Of a stretch of DNA of 64,000 bases, positions 25,701 to 34,895 are shown one piece after another. This DNA is from Blastobasis lacticolella (taxonomy: Eukaryota; Arthropoda; Insecta; Lepidoptera; Blastobasidae). Positions within the stretch are counted from its first letter, which is position 1, and every line of letters begins with the position of its first letter. The position numbers were made by a program, and so were the translations under genes. Below the pieces are notes generated by a model. The model searched no databases. It saw only the letters and a list, made by a program, of their open reading frames with translations, and was not told the DNA's origin. The stretch covers positions 4,402,001-4,466,000 of the forward strand of contig LR990057.1 of the NCBI GenBank assembly GCA_905147135.1, in the 5' to 3' direction.

Positions 25701-26939
25701 GAACAGCAATACTCAAGCGATGTAAAACCATATGTTCGCAAACGATGTGAACTGTCACTTGAAAATAAGATCCTTATGTGGCAAGGGCGTATTGTTGTTC
25801 CAAATTCTCTAAGGAGATCGACCCTCAACTACTTGCATCGTGGACATCCAGGTATATCGGCAATGAGAGCACTGGCTCGTTTTTATGTATGGTGGCCTTC
25901 TATTGAGGAAGATATAGACGCATTCGTGAAAAGGTGTCACAGATGCCAACAGAACCGGCCTAATACTTCAGACTTGCCAATTTTCTCTTGGTCCATGCCA
26001 GATCAACCATGGGAGAGAGTTCATGTAGATTTCGCAGGACCGTTTGAAGGGTCATATTGGCTAGTGCTGTCAGACGCATTCACCAAGTGGATCGAAGTCA
26101 AGCCGATGGCGAAAATTACGGCTGCCAGACTGTGTGATGAACTCGATACGATCTTTTCCACTTTTGGTCTTCCCCAATTTTTAGTGTCTGACAATGGTCC
26201 TCAATTTACTTCCCAAGAGTTTACGATTTACTGTAAAGATAAGGGAATTAAACACATCAAATCATCACCCTATCACCCGCGCACAAATGGATTGGCAGAA
26301 CGCGTCGTGAGGACGTTCAAGAATAGAATGCGTTCTAGCGCAGAATGCATCAAAAAACGGCTAGAACATTTCCTTTTTGCTTATCGTATAACTCCCCATA
26401 GTACTACTGGCAAAGCCCCAGGGCAATTAATGTTTGGGCGGCGGTTAACTTGCGTACTAGATAATGCTAGACCTAGTGCTAGACGTTCTCTACATTACAA
26501 GCAAATCCAAGCAAATGTTGACTCTGACAGCCGGACACCGAATTACAGACCAGGTGATGCTGTGTACGTTCGAGCCAGAGAACAATCCCGATGGGAACCA
26601 GCCACGGTATCGCGTCGCACCCACCGATATTCGTATGTTATTAACACCCCAGTCGGCGTGGAAAGGAGATATCATGCAGATCACATGCGACCCCGCCTCG
26701 AAGATACAACTGACGGCTCAATTCCACATAGTCACATGGTTCCAGTGGCCGCCTCGACTCCGGCGCTAGACGCTGTTGGAGGTCAAGTGTCAGAGGCTGG
26801 AAAGGAGGCAACCCCAGAGGCTCCCCTGGCTTGTTCATCACAGAGCGTGGCCGGCTCGCCGACGACGCCTATAGCGCCGCGCCGAAGCAAGCGTACCATA
26901 AGGCCACCCCGACGCTTAATTGATGAAATGCAGTTTTAA
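22701..26939 (+). CDS. gag-pol polyprotein of the gypsy element (1,412 aa, intact)
   Basis: One uninterrupted frame. Gag occupies about residues 1-330, with two zinc knuckles beginning at C272 (C-x2-C-x5-H-x4-C) and C293 (C-x2-C-x4-H-x4-C). The protease region is near residue 387 and reads DPGS where the family has D-S/T-G, an odd residue next to the catalytic Asp. Reverse transcriptase has LKDAYLQFEI and YFDD at 674-677. RNase H begins around DASENGVGA. Integrase has an N-terminal HHCC finger starting near H1046 (HRGHPG) and the triad D1110, D1164, E1200, i.e. D,D-35-E. A C-terminal GPY/F-like region and a basic tail follow. ATG 22701 lies 29 bp after the 5' LTR. It supplies the proteins for copying and integrating the element; whether the protease is active is uncertain. 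Confidence 0.93.
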   Translation: MNSEQFDKFLALQATQQKQISDILQLLLTQKQTATAATPTPTTSNGTESASSSHTNGNRNSIYNCFKSDKFNPDDTAVENFVDYFETKCELWGEEARIIQKELLFTCLSPETFHDIKVALTPNFENSTYANIRTKLLDLFRIKRTRYRALTDFWNCIRTDNESMEHYANRLKEISKDCGYNNEQLERQLRDRFATGLNHEQLQIDLKQKWPDLQEFQDGKINEVSFSQIFSVAQSRERAESDTDTHIKVNKIKRNSGSYLDASPRRLRTHQCLRCGGPERHPLIQCAAKAHTCKECNIEGHFEDCCIKSGKACLPNRNDHKLRTFTKRNKLHKLKHDEVSNHSSQASYSDVSHDESDTVCQINKRKSKDSKKIDVVINDIQCTLDWDPGSVFSIISTKFWRCIGAPPLTKAPGLRAYGDIRLRPKGLTDVTVRIQDKEKLLPVVVMQGADPMLFGLQWSESFGMEFPKPVYSIKSTERRRTAITLKQVLDNHATLFDGKLGKVKNYLVNIHVKPHAQPKHIPARSIKFSMKKNIEVELDRLVQEGIITEVDPNITPIQWATPTVNVIKSNGQVRICGDYRSTINPVLLTHSHPVPLFDQLRQSLANGEKFSKIDLKDAYLQFEIAPESKHLLTLSTHKGYYMYNRMPFGISTAPSVFQHYLDKLLEGIPNVAVYFDDIAVTGKNDKDHLESLRTVFERLYQAGLKVNLKKCAFLQPEVEYLGHTIDKNGVRPTKSKIEAIAKASPPTNAKELRSFLGLVNFYERFIPHLHGVCADLHALTGGRLKWRWTDNEARVFKQAKTLIVRSKPLVAFNDKQPLYLACDASENGVGAVLYHKKNNIEQPIAFASRKLRSAESKYSVIDREALGIFFGVRKFYQYLRGLKFTLVTDHKPLIHILGPQRNLPKIANNRLVRWALIIGSYNYDIQYTKGCNNIIADYLSRMPNPEELPSKSELAVHRVVARLQTDRINDLELSENSMRDETLKDITLKHISQFIKTGWREQQYSSDVKPYVRKRCELSLENKILMWQGRIVVPNSLRRSTLNYLHRGHPGISAMRALARFYVWWPSIEEDIDAFVKRCHRCQQNRPNTSDLPIFSWSMPDQPWERVHVDFAGPFEGSYWLVLSDAFTKWIEVKPMAKITAARLCDELDTIFSTFGLPQFLVSDNGPQFTSQEFTIYCKDKGIKHIKSSPYHPRTNGLAERVVRTFKNRMRSSAECIKKRLEHFLFAYRITPHSTTGKAPGQLMFGRRLTCVLDNARPSARRSLHYKQIQANVDSDSRTPNYRPGDAVYVRAREQSRWEPATVSRRTHRYSYVINTPVGVERRYHADHMRPRLEDTTDGSIPHSHMVPVAASTPALDAVGGQVSEAGKEATPEAPLACSSQSVAGSPTTPIAPRRSKRTIRPPRRLIDEMQF

Positions 26940-26957
26940 ACTTTTGGAGGGGACGAA

Positions 26958-28046
26958 TGTTGCAAACTATATTGCATGCTCTTTGGATTCCAGAGAGTTC
27001 TTGTGCTGTGTCCATGGACTTACTACCCAAAGGGACTGCGCACTGCTTTGACTAAAACCGGGCAGAGCGAGAGTCACCATCGATAGTCCTGTGTCCCTTT
27101 CTAGTGTTGCCACCATTGTTGATGCAAATTCCGAATTACTTTTATTATTTGGCGCGGACACCGACCCCAGGGCCAAGCAGAGCTGGACCGGGTGCAATCT
27201 GAAGGTCATGTTTTCACCAGGGTCCAGCTCAAGCTTACCCTGCTACTCGGAAACTATTGGCCCTAAAACACTATTTCCTAGAGTAAAATGATAGCACTCC
27301 TCGAGATCATCATTTCGCATGACAGCTGTCAAACTTAGAACTGCTGTAACTCGGAAACGATTGGTCTTAGAACACTAGTTCCTATAGCAATACGATAGTA
27401 CTCATCGAGATCTATATTTCGGATTACAGTTCTATGTTTGACAGCTGTCATACCAAATGTAGATCTCGACAAGTACTATCATTTCTCTGCAGAAACTAGT
27501 GTTTTAGGACCAATGGGTTCCGAGTTACAAAAGATTTAACTTTGACAGCTGTTACCCGAAATGTAGAAATCGACGAGTACTATCACTTCTCTTTAGAAAC
27601 TATTTAGTGTTGTAGGATAAATCGTTACCGAACTCTTTTATCTGTTTTGTGGAACAAAAAGTCGTAGGTTAATAATTATGTCGACTCGACGTTTGTCGGA
27701 GAAACGTTCAGTAGATCAAAAGGTATTTTGACAACTACTTTTCGGATTGTACTGATTACCTCATAATAATACCAAATTCACGGTAAATATATTTCTCCAA
27801 TAATGGCAACACCAAACATGACACTTGTCAATTTAGAATGACGGTGATTATGCCAATAACATTGTGTTTACACTGTTAGAAAGGGACAAAGGACTATCGA
27901 TGGTGACTCTCGCTCTGACCGGTTTTAGTCAAAGCAGTGCGCAGTCCCTTTGGGTAGTAAGTCCATGGCTGTGTCACTTGTGTTTTTGTCAATGTCTTAT
28001 AAACATTATATTTTTGCAATAATTATAAATATGCTTATTTATAACA
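26958..28046 (+). repeat. 3' LTR of the gypsy element, split by a foldback element
   Basis: LTR sequence 26958-27012, then the foldback element 27013-27967, then an 8-bp duplication gctgtgtc and the rest of the LTR to 28046. The interrupted LTR would still place the transcription end region downstream of the insertion. Confidence 0.9.
27013..27967. mobile_element. foldback-type DNA element, copy A (955 bp)
   Basis: Starts catggacttactaccc and ends with its exact reverse complement; the inverted ends extend about 100 bp with mismatches. Flanked by an 8-bp duplication, gctgtgtc (27005-27012, 27968-27975). The middle holds about three modules with the palindrome gacagctgtca (27321, 27440, degenerate at 27544) next to gtagatctcgac-like and actatca-like blocks. 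No coding capacity. Copy B at 33295-34876 has the same ends and unique parts in reverse orientation. The 8-bp duplication fits hAT or P superfamilies; which one is not shown by the sequence. Confidence 0.88.
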
Positions 28047-28051
28047 AGTTC

Positions 28052-28590
28052 CGTAAGTCATCACTGTGTTGCCAGTTGCCACATTGGTCAAAGACCTTCG
28101 TCTTGCGACACTGCGGTTATTGGGATGAAAATATATGGCGTAGCTTCCCGAACGCTGCCCAACCGAGTTAGATTCGTCGGTTGACCTCTTTCTCGAAATT
28201 TGACCTACCTAGCTAGACCATCTGTCCTAGGTATATATAGTCGCCATCAACTTCAAGTGGAGTACCTCTAACTGTCACTGGAGTAGGCACAACATGGATA
28301 TTCGACATAATTTTCGTCTTGTCCATGTTCATTTTAAGACCTAATTGTTGAGAGGCACTACAGAGTTCATCGAGCATTTTGCCCAAGTCTTCCAGGGTTT
28401 CCATGCCTACGATATCGTCAGCAAATCTGAGGTGAGTGAGGTACTCGCCGTTAATATTGATACCAAATCCGTCCCAGTACAGAAACCTAAAGATATCCTC
28501 CAGTGTAGCGGTGAACAACTTCAGTGATATGACATCACCTTGTCTAATACCTCGCTGCAGCTGAATAGGCTCTATGGTCTTGTATATAAT
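28052..28590 (-). pseudogene. RTE-type LINE fragment, reverse transcriptase part
   Basis: On the minus strand this encodes IRQGDV and LFTATLEDIF, then the catalytic FADDI box (frame 28518-28213), then KMNMDKTKIM and YLGQ. These are reverse-transcriptase motifs of the RTE clade. The element is 5'-truncated near 28590 and broken by stops. Its 3' half is at 22121-22545, on the other side of the gypsy insertion. Confidence 0.8.
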
Positions 28591-30294
28591 AAGTAATATG
28601 TTTTTTAAAATTTATAGCTAATCTTCTAAATAAGTTCAATAAATTTTATAATTCGTAATATTTTATTGTAAACATAGGTAATACAGGCAACATAGGCTTG
28701 TTGTAATTGTAAATGATTTAGTATCACCATGTTTTGCCCACTAAAGGGAGTGTAAATAAATGTATATCTCAAAAAATAAAAAATATTTTAATAAAATTAT
28801 AATATTAAATTTCTTTTCAAATTTAATATTCAAAATGTTTTTGGGACAGAAACATTTGCAACTTATTTTTAAAATTAACTGTTATACGTAATGCATTAAA
28901 TTTTATCTAGTTTTACCTATTATGCATGTAGCGACATCTATCGCTCCAATAGGGAACTTCAACAATACTCACATTACGAGTACACGAACACAAGGTTGGC
29001 AAGCATCCGCACATAGATGGCGCTAACCGTCCTGCATCGCGCTAGAGAAATGTGCCAACTTCCACGGCATATATACAACTTCCAACGATCAACTGTCGGA
29101 CCCTTGGTCCCCTGGTCACAACACCCGGCCAGGTGGGAAATTACCCTTTTCTACCTTCTCTCCATCTTCGCTTGCCAACATTGGCGGGCAACCTTATCCT
29201 GCACCGCCAAATGCACGTTTAAATACAAGTATAACCTCTACACTGACGCCCAACGTTGTACGGGTTTCTAATCTGCAATAAAACCGGTCAAACTGTGCTG
29301 GGTTCTTACCATGTGGTCTTATAGCAGGACTTAAACAGAACTGCCCTGCTTAGAACGAGACAGCGCTATACCCGTCACATAAGCTTGTCTCGTACTAAGC
29401 CAGACAGTTCTGTTTAGGTCCTGCTATAAGAGCTCATGGTAAGCCCCCTGGAGAACGTTAATTGTATAAACACAACACAATTACTTACACTTAAAACTAT
29501 GAAATTACAATCAGAAAGATTTTATTTATGTCACCTAGCATGTATTTATAATATACAATTTACAAAAATTTAAAGTATAGGTAAATATAAATAATTAAAA
29601 AGGCGAATCCACCCAGACCGTCTTGGGTTTGGCCGCAGTCTCGGCAGATTTTAGCCAAAAACCGAGACCTAGATCTCAGCCGAATGTTTTGCCGAGACCA
29701 AAACCGGGATCTAGGTCGGACCTTACTGGACAGCGAATAGTGGACGGTACCGAACCAAATTGAAGTTCGACCGTATGCGGTATGGTTAAAATCGCAAATA
29801 GGAAACGCGAGTGACAGTATGAACGACCTTCGGTTTGGTTCGGAATGGTGCGGTGCGGTAAGTACGATCGTCTATATAACACCTTTAACATTCCATAGAA
29901 AATTATTGTCATATTCCACAGATAAAAAGACAAACCTTCCAATAAAAAAAAATATTGTCAATCAATTGACAGATTTACAAAAGGATTTGACGAAATTCGA
30001 CTCTTGCAAAATTTTTATTTACTTGCGATCTATTATTATTGTTTGTTGTGTTGCGTTGTGTTTTTCGAGAAATGAATTGAAATGAAAAATAGTCACAGGA
30101 ATTAAACTCGAATCAAGGCAAGCAGATTTCATAGATTTGTAAGTTAATGTTTATCCAGCCTTTAACTAAAAATTGCGCTTCCTGACGACGAAAATTGAGT
30201 CGTTCACCTCAAAGAAATTAAACCAAGGTTTTGATTTTCCATAAGGTTATCCAAGAAATCTATGTTTAAAGAATCCAGCATACAATAAGTAAAT
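28591..30294. other. intergenic DNA between the nested elements and JTB
   Basis: AT-rich with no host gene. About 28925-29300 starts tgtagcgacatctatcgctc and contains a TATA-like stretch and an AATAAA (29276), resembling an LTR; no second LTR or polyprotein is visible, so a solo or partial LTR is only a guess. A hairpin element follows at 29305-29443. About 29600-29880 has unfamiliar GC-richer sequence with repeated accgcacc/ggtacggt-like blocks. Confidence 0.4.
29305..29443. mobile_element. 139-bp hairpin element
   Basis: Inverted arms of about 55-60 bp: the left arm starts cttaccatg and contains cttatagcaggac and cagaactg; the right arm contains cagttctgttta, gtcctgctataag and ends catggtaag. 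The loop is short. No target duplication is clear and there is no coding capacity. It could also be transcribed as a long hairpin RNA, which the sequence alone cannot show. Confidence 0.65.
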
Positions 30295-31248
30295 ATGATT
30301 GAAACATGTTCGAAACGATGTATGCTCTTCGGAACTGTGTGCCTTGGAATGTAAGTATTATCCATATTTCACTACACTCTGTAAATGTCAGACCCTTTGG
30401 TTATGGGGTCTCTGGCTAATGATGTAATGCTTTGGAAGTAGAGGAAAGATATCTTTCCTACAGGTAGGTACTCCTCTGATGATTTGTGGTTACTTTTTAG
30501 AAGGTAATACTTATTAATTGGAAAATATTTAATGCATACTTCTTGTTTTTATTTCCAAAAGATGTGTTAATCACTTAAAGCAACTGGTGGTGGTCCCAAG
30601 ACTGTCGCAATGGCCCTTCATCATGACAATGTAGAAAACAAAATTGATCACTTATTATATAATTGTTTGATTTCAGACTTACTATAGTAGTTCTCATTTT
30701 GGAATCACATTTAGCAGATACAATATCAGGAAATCAAAAGAAAAACAAGACCTTTCCAACAGAGAATAACTCTACTTGTTGGATGCTTCAGCCATACAAA
30801 ATTATAAGTGAATGCCACCCTTGCTCTGGTAATTGCCTATTCATTAAAAAAAAGTTTAATGTTGTTGAAAATGTTTTTAATGATTAATTTTGATTTCAGA
30901 CTTTGAAATAAGAAGTAAAAGTATAGGTGTCTGCATACATACAAGTTTTAAAGAAATACTAAAGTGTGAAAATGGTGAAACTGTAACCAGGAGGTATGTC
31001 TCATCAAACTTAAGTTCTTAGCCCTATAGTTCTATTTAACTTACTTATGTTTGATACATTATTTACAAAAAAATTGTTTCAGTTGTGACAGAGTGGCATA
31101 TCTGGAAGAGAGAGCTTATTGGAAGTTTACAATCTGGTCATTTGCTATAGGGCTGGCTTCATCTTTAGCAGTGATGTTGAGAATGAGAGTTTTGAATCAT
31201 AAAGCTAAGAGAAGAGCTAGACAAGTATTAAGCAATGGTTCTATATAA
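30295..31248 (+). CDS. JTB: JTB (jumping translocation breakpoint) protein, complete
   Basis: Small conserved metazoan membrane protein linked in vertebrates to Aurora-kinase function in cytokinesis and to mitochondria. Exons 30295-30350, 30677-30828, 30900-30993 and 31083-31248 are in phase with GT..AG borders; 155 aa. Residues about 9-29 are hydrophobic (probable signal peptide or anchor). A Cys-rich ectodomain follows with CWMLQPYKII, ECHPCSDFEI, a GVC..TSFKE..KCENGE run and SCDRVAYLEERAYWKF. A transmembrane helix spans about 116-133, and a short basic cytoplasmic tail ends the protein. The pattern of Cys residues and the ER..(F/Y)W.F segment before the helix is diagnostic. Dnmt2 converges on it, stops 97 bp apart. 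The first ATG in frame was taken as the start. Confidence 0.9.
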
Positions 31249-31345
31249 AGTTTAAAAGGTATGAATGTCATGTTAGGGTATCAAAACCAATTAATTACAT
31301 GTATTTTTATTGTTTTAAATATAATGTACTAAAAAATACACTCTA

Positions 31346-32532
31346 TCAACTTTTAAATAATATTTTTATTAATTCACTTATAACTTTAACATTTACACTG
31401 TTGCCTAAGAGCCTGTAACATTGTTTTATAGTTATATTTTGTGGAAATTTGTAGCATTTTGGGAATGCCATTAGGGACAAAACTTCATTAGGAGTGAGAA
31501 ATCGCAATTTTAAATCTTTTAAAGATTTCACAAATTCATCACTACCTATTTCGAAATTATTTGCCATTTCATAACATGCATCTACAATATCTGGTTCAGT
31601 TTCAGTAAAAACCGAACCGGTGCCTTCGACATAATGTGAATATGCCTTAGTTATACAACAAGATCTTCTAGAACCTCTGTAACATATGTCAAATAGCTTT
31701 GCTCGTTTTAAAAGCTTATCTGGAACCAAATAATCCGCACTAACATCAGTTTCTATAATGTCTCCGAGGCAATGTGGTTCTGGATATGTCTGAGGTAAGT
31801 TAGTCATCTGAAAAAGTAAATGCAATGTTATTAGATAAACAAGTTGTTAAAAATTAATTAAGAACCAATATTTAGTATGCATTTACTAATACCCAAAAGC
31901 AATAAATTATTCCACTTACTATTTCATCAATTCCTATTAATTGCCCTTCTGAGCCTCTAGAAGCTACACAGTAATACCTTTGCCTTGAATTAGGAATGCC
32001 AATAGATGATGGACACAATAAGAATTCTTGAAACTGAAATTTACATTCTTTTAATTTCTCCACAAACATGTTACGCACAGAAGAACATTCAAAACCTTTA
32101 ACATTCTCCATGAGTATAAAATTTATGTTAACTAATTTATCAATTATCTGTATCAAGTGAATAAAAGAGTTAGTTCTGGGATCATTATCGTCCATAAATT
32201 TGCCATTTCTGGTAAATGGCTGACATGGAGGCGACATGAGAATAGTGTTTACATTAAGTTTATTAATTTCTTCTGGTGTCAGTGATTGTATGTTTCTATT
32301 TAATAGCTTTGTTCCAGGAAAGTTGTGTTTGTACACTTCATTGGCAACTGTGTTAATGTCAACAGCTAACACAATTTCTCCAGGTACATTTGATTCTGAA
32401 AATATTTTCGAATACTGGTTAAATTTAAATTATAGAAAAGTTTAACAATTTAATTTAGTAATATACTTTACCCTTCCAAGCACAGTGCATTCCTCCTATG
32501 CCACTATAAAGTTCTAAAATTCTTTGATACAT
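31346..32532 (-). CDS. Dnmt2: DNMT2 / TRDMT1 tRNA (cytosine-38-C5)-methyltransferase, complete
   Basis: Methylates C38 of tRNA-Asp and some other tRNAs using AdoMet, and protects tRNA from cleavage under stress; despite DNA-methylase ancestry its main substrate is RNA. Exons in coding order: 32532-32472, 32395-31920, 31807-31346 (stop TGA); 332 aa, normal for the family. Motif I is LELYSGIGGMH. Motif IV is PPCQPFTRNG with catalytic Cys78. Motif VI is ENVKGFE with Glu117. Motif VIII is SRQRYY. The target-recognition region has AYSHYVEGTGS, and motifs IX-X are FLTPNEVL and RLLGNSVNV. The family-specific CFT tripeptide before it reads CIT (230-232). All junctions are in phase. Everything needed for catalysis is present. 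Confidence 0.95.
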
Positions 32533-33294
32533 TTTGGTGTTACAATAACTATTATATACAAGAAATATTATTGTTTTACTCTGTTTAGCAAACAAAATTT
32601 TAACCTCAAAAAATTCGACACGTCAAATATCTAACACAAAAATCCTAGGACCAAGAAAGTTCTATCATAAGCCCACAAACCACCAAGGATCATAAAGTAT
32701 TAATCACACTTCACATAATGGACAAATTTATATATATGTACATTCACGCGCGAAGGTGCGAAACATGAGTGTAGTATCGTTTCCGGTTTCGCATATTCTT
32801 CAGAGTTCGCGCCTTGTTCCCTGATTGTTGTTGGTATAGATTAAGGCAGGTACAATAAATTTCAAACTTCATCAAAATATTCTTACAACTAATAGTAATG
32901 CCGAATCTAACACTAATGGAAATGCCGAACACGAATGAATAACATGTCAAACAAAAGTGTAGAAAACGTGTCAAATAAAATAATTAAACGTTGGGCATTA
33001 ATATCACCCGTACAAACTAACTCAAAATCATCAATATGGGTCAAAATGAGACGGCTGTCTCATGGTATCTATACAGACGGCGGGAAGCGTCTTTATTTCT
33101 ACATATGTATATGTAGTGCCCGAACTACATTTATCTGTGAGCTAGATGCAAACTTTAACGAGTGTCTCATGAGGCCTTTATAGTTGACAATCTTTGGTTG
33201 ACTTGACGTCAAAACCATTGCTTGAAGTATTTCTTTCTTGACAGCATGTTGGTTGACAGTGGATGGGCATTGATGTGGGTGGTTTGGTGTTTGA
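32533..33294. other. 5' flank of Dnmt2 and intergenic DNA
   Basis: No gene supported. Short open frames on both strands have no recognisable domain. The Dnmt2 promoter should lie just right of 32532, but no motif is clear. Confidence 0.45.
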
Positions 33295-34876
33295 CATGGA
33301 CTTACTACCCAAAAGGGACTGCGCGCTGCTAAGACAAAACCCGAGCCGAGCTAGAGTTACCATCTACAGTCCTTTGTCCCTTTCTAACAGTGTACACACA
33401 ATATTATTGGCATAAACACCATCATTCTAAATTGACAAGTGTCATTTTTGGTGCTACCATTATTGAAGAAATATATTTACCGTGAATTTGGTATTATTAT
33501 GGGGTAATCCGTACAATCCAAAAAGTAGTTGTTAAAATACCTTTTGATCTACTGAACGTTTATCCGACAAACTTCGAGTCGACATAATTATTAACCTACG
33601 ACTTTTTGTTCTTCAAAACAGACAAAAGAGTTCGGAAACAATTGATCCTACAACACTAGTTTCTAAAGAAATATGATAGTACTCGTCGATATCTACATTT
33701 CGGGTGACAGCTGTCAAACTTAAATGTGTTTTAACTCGGAACCCATTGGTTCTAAAATACTAGTTTCTAAGGAGATATGATGGTACTCGTCGAGATCTAC
33801 ATTTCGTAAGACAGCTGTCAAAGTTAAATCTTTTATAACTCGGAACCCATTGGTCCTAAAACTCTAGTGTCTAGAAAGAAATGATGGTACTTGTTGAGAT
33901 CTACATTTCGTATGACAGCTGTCAAACTTAAAACTGTAATCAGAAACATAGATCTCGATGAGTACTATCATATTACTCTAGGAACTAGTGTTGTAAGACT
34001 AATCGTTTCCGAGTTACAACAGTTCTAAGTTTGACAGCTGTCATCCGAAATGTAGATCTCGACGAGCACTATCACTTCTCTTTGGAACCAATGTTCTAGT
34101 ACCAATAGTTCAAGAGTTATTTCAGTTTTAAGTTTGACAGCGGTCACGCAAAATGTATATCTCGACGAGCACTATCATTTCTCTTTTTGAACTAATGTTC
34201 AAATACTCAAATACTCTTTATTACATAAAATTCAAAATGTTACATGTCATTTTTAAATAAAATTGAAATTCTATCACATTATAGGTCAATATCGACGTTA
34301 GGAGATTATTTTAATTAAAACGTCTTAAAACTATTGTTATTTGAATTTGTCATCAAAGAATTCTTTCAAGCTGTAATAAGCTTTTGCTATTAACAATACT
34401 TTTAGTTTATTTTTAAATGTTATTAAACAGTCATAGTCCCTAATATACTTTGGAATTTTATTGTAGACTACAGGACCGAAATTCGTCATAATAAATTTTG
34501 ATTTATTTATGTTCTAGGATCAATAGTTTCAGAGTTATTACAGTTTTAAGTTTGACAGCTGTCATCCGAAATGTAATCCCGAGGGTGCTATCATTTCACT
34601 CTAGGAACTAGTGTTCTAGGACCAATACTTTCCGAGTAGCAGGGTAACCTTGGGCTGGACACTGGTAAAAATATGACCTTCAGATTGCAACCGGTCCGGT
34701 TCTGCCTGGCCTTGATCGGTAGGTCGGTGTCCGCGCTAAGTAATAAAAGTAATTCGGAATGCGCATCAACAATGGTCGCAAAACTAGAAAGGGACACAGG
34801 ACTATCGATGGTTACTCTCGCTCGGCCCGGTTTTAGTCTTAGAAGCGCGCAGTCCCTTTTGGGTAGTAAGTCCATG
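33295..34876. mobile_element. foldback-type DNA element, copy B (1,582 bp including a LINE insertion)
   Basis: Same ends as copy A (catggacttactaccc... and its reverse complement), flanked by the 8-bp duplication gtgtttga (33287-33294, 34877-34884). Its left unique segment matches the right one of copy A in reverse complement, and vice versa. The core carries palindromes gacagctgtca at 33706, 33810, 33914, 34033, about 34135 (degenerate) and 34554, roughly 104 bp apart; modules left of about 33945 point one way and those to the right the other way. A 308-bp LINE insertion interrupts the right array. It has no coding capacity of its own. Confidence 0.88.
34201..34508 (-). mobile_element. 5'-truncated LINE insertion inside foldback copy B
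   Basis: Flanked by a 6-bp duplication, atgttc (34195-34200, 34509-34514). Read on the minus strand it encodes the end of a non-LTR reverse transcriptase (GPVVYNKIPKYIRDY... ending DDKFK and a stop), then about 120 bp of 3' UTR and a tail of two gagtattt units. That is the structure of a target-primed LINE insertion truncated at its 5' end. Confidence 0.8.
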
Positions 34877-34895
34877 GTGTTTGATTGAATATAGG

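Larger units (their letters stand above)
22546..28046 (+). mobile_element. complete Ty3/gypsy LTR retrotransposon (mag-like), with an insertion in its 3' LTR
   Basis: Element bounded by the 5-bp target duplication agttc (22541-22545 and 28047-28051). Order: 126-bp 5' LTR, primer-binding region starting gtggcgacgagg (22672), single gag-pol ORF, polypurine tract (tttggaggggacgaa, about 26943-26957), 3' LTR. LTRs begin tgttgc and end aaca. Discounting the insertion, the two LTRs differ at only two positions that I can see, so the element is young. Short LTRs, one fused ORF and paired zinc knuckles fit the mag group of Ty3/gypsy, common in Lepidoptera. There is no envelope gene. It landed inside an older RTE fragment. 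Confidence 0.92.

Noticed and set aside
32744..32974. Minus-strand 76-codon open frame upstream of Dnmt2
   Set aside because: No domain, no start context and no splice partner; probably chance.
33706..34564. Regularly spaced palindromes as a CRISPR-like array
   Set aside because: The whole ~104-bp module repeats, orientation flips in the middle, and the array sits inside a transposon with target duplications.
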